Source: Candidatus Thermoflexus tengchongensis (GTDB lineage: Bacteria > Chloroflexota > Anaerolineae > Thermoflexales > Thermoflexaceae). From it: a DNA stretch of 45,733 nucleotides. How positions within the stretch are numbered: position 1 is the stretch's first letter; every line of letters starts with the position of its first letter. Of the stretch, positions 45,547-45,733 are shown piece after piece. The notes beneath the pieces were generated by a model. The model was given only the letters and a program-made list of their open reading frames with translations, ran no database searches and was not told where the DNA came from. The position numbers and the translations under genes were made by a program. Where the stretch lies: contig JAEVEX010000031.1 of assembly GCA_016842085.1 (NCBI GenBank), forward strand, positions 1 to 45,733, given 5' to 3'.

Positions 45547-45733
45547 TGAGTTTTGACGATCAAGTTCGGTAATCATGGGCCATGGATTGCCTGGGCCAGT
45601 TTGCCATCGCCCAACAGTCCCACATACCGGAGCAACTCCTGAGAGCCGGAGGCGAATTGATCCAGGAAAGCATCGACACGGCGTCTGAGTGCTTCCCCAT
45701 CCTCTGCCAGGCGGTGCATCTTAAGCACATCCT
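45547..45733 (-). repeat. Right copy of contig-terminal inverted repeat, probable insertion-sequence end
   Basis: Reverse complement of 1-188. The outer edge of the repeat lies at 45547 (ATGAGTTTTGACG inward). The copy of the coding end reads on the minus strand with its stop near 45574-45576. It runs off the window at exactly the base where the left copy starts, which suggests an assembly break at a collapsed repeat. Confidence 0.7.

Noticed and set aside
1-45733. Whole window as a composite transposon bounded by inverted copies
   Set aside because: The interval contains many core genes (ruvB, cmk, priA, clpC, coaE), so contig breaks at a repeat are more likely.

Overview
The window looks like a contig from a thermophilic, GC-rich bacterium, most likely Chloroflexota (perhaps Thermoflexus-like). 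This is an inference. The support is high GC, GGAGG-type ribosome sites, a sugar-binding lipoprotein with the ATPTPE/VETRVIERTV linker typical of that phylum, a four-domain S1 protein and a ClpC with a UVR segment. Most of the DNA is ordinary chromosome in short operons on both strands.

Layout. 1-188 and 45547-45733 are inverted near-identical copies of the end of an unidentified repeat, probably an insertion sequence; the left copy cuts the 5' end off a PhnD-like binding protein gene. 191-3893: PhnD-like protein, histidine kinase (with a frameshift) and NarL-type regulator, a probable three-part sensing system. 4070-6834 (minus): ruvB-ruvX-mltG. 6998-10944: membrane protein, birA, S1 protein. 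11271-13739: clpC. 13815-15281 (minus): UbiD decarboxylase. 15584-17543: VOC protein, cmk, PHP phosphoesterase. 17545-21400: a degenerate integron. 21430-22194 (minus): orphan ABC ATPase. 22417-28079: LacI-controlled sugar ABC transporter operon ending in a TreT-like trehalose synthase. 28100-31110 (minus): EVE protein, Mpg, an IGPS-like protein lacking most active-site residues, a metallo-beta-lactamase-fold hydrolase. 31244-34325: SDR, HAD (minus), and a coiled-coil/nuclease-like protein with 96-bp tandem repeats. 34370-42423 (minus): rimO, priA and a molybdenum hydroxylase pair. 42740-44839: coaE, GNAT and two small proteins. 44915-45071: hairpin-rich non-coding segment; then remnants up to the right-hand repeat.

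The main discovery candidate is 17545-21400. A broken integron integrase on the minus strand (with the integron-specific insert and matching XerC/D-type core) faces away from an array on the plus strand. The array has a candidate Pc promoter and attI, five attC-like sites (GCCTAAC...GTTAGCC with CAGCCG-A-CGCC / GGCGCGGCTG arms), and cassettes for a SnoaL-like protein and a DUF433/DUF5615 toxin-antitoxin pair. One non-coding cassette is present twice (178 bp with one mismatch). The integrase carries an internal deletion, two frameshifts and a lost tyrosine, so the array appears stranded unless another integrase acts in trans. Other points worth attention are the IGPS-like pseudoenzyme, the LacI palindrome sitting on the transcription start, repeat families in intergenic spaces, and the structured segment near the right end.
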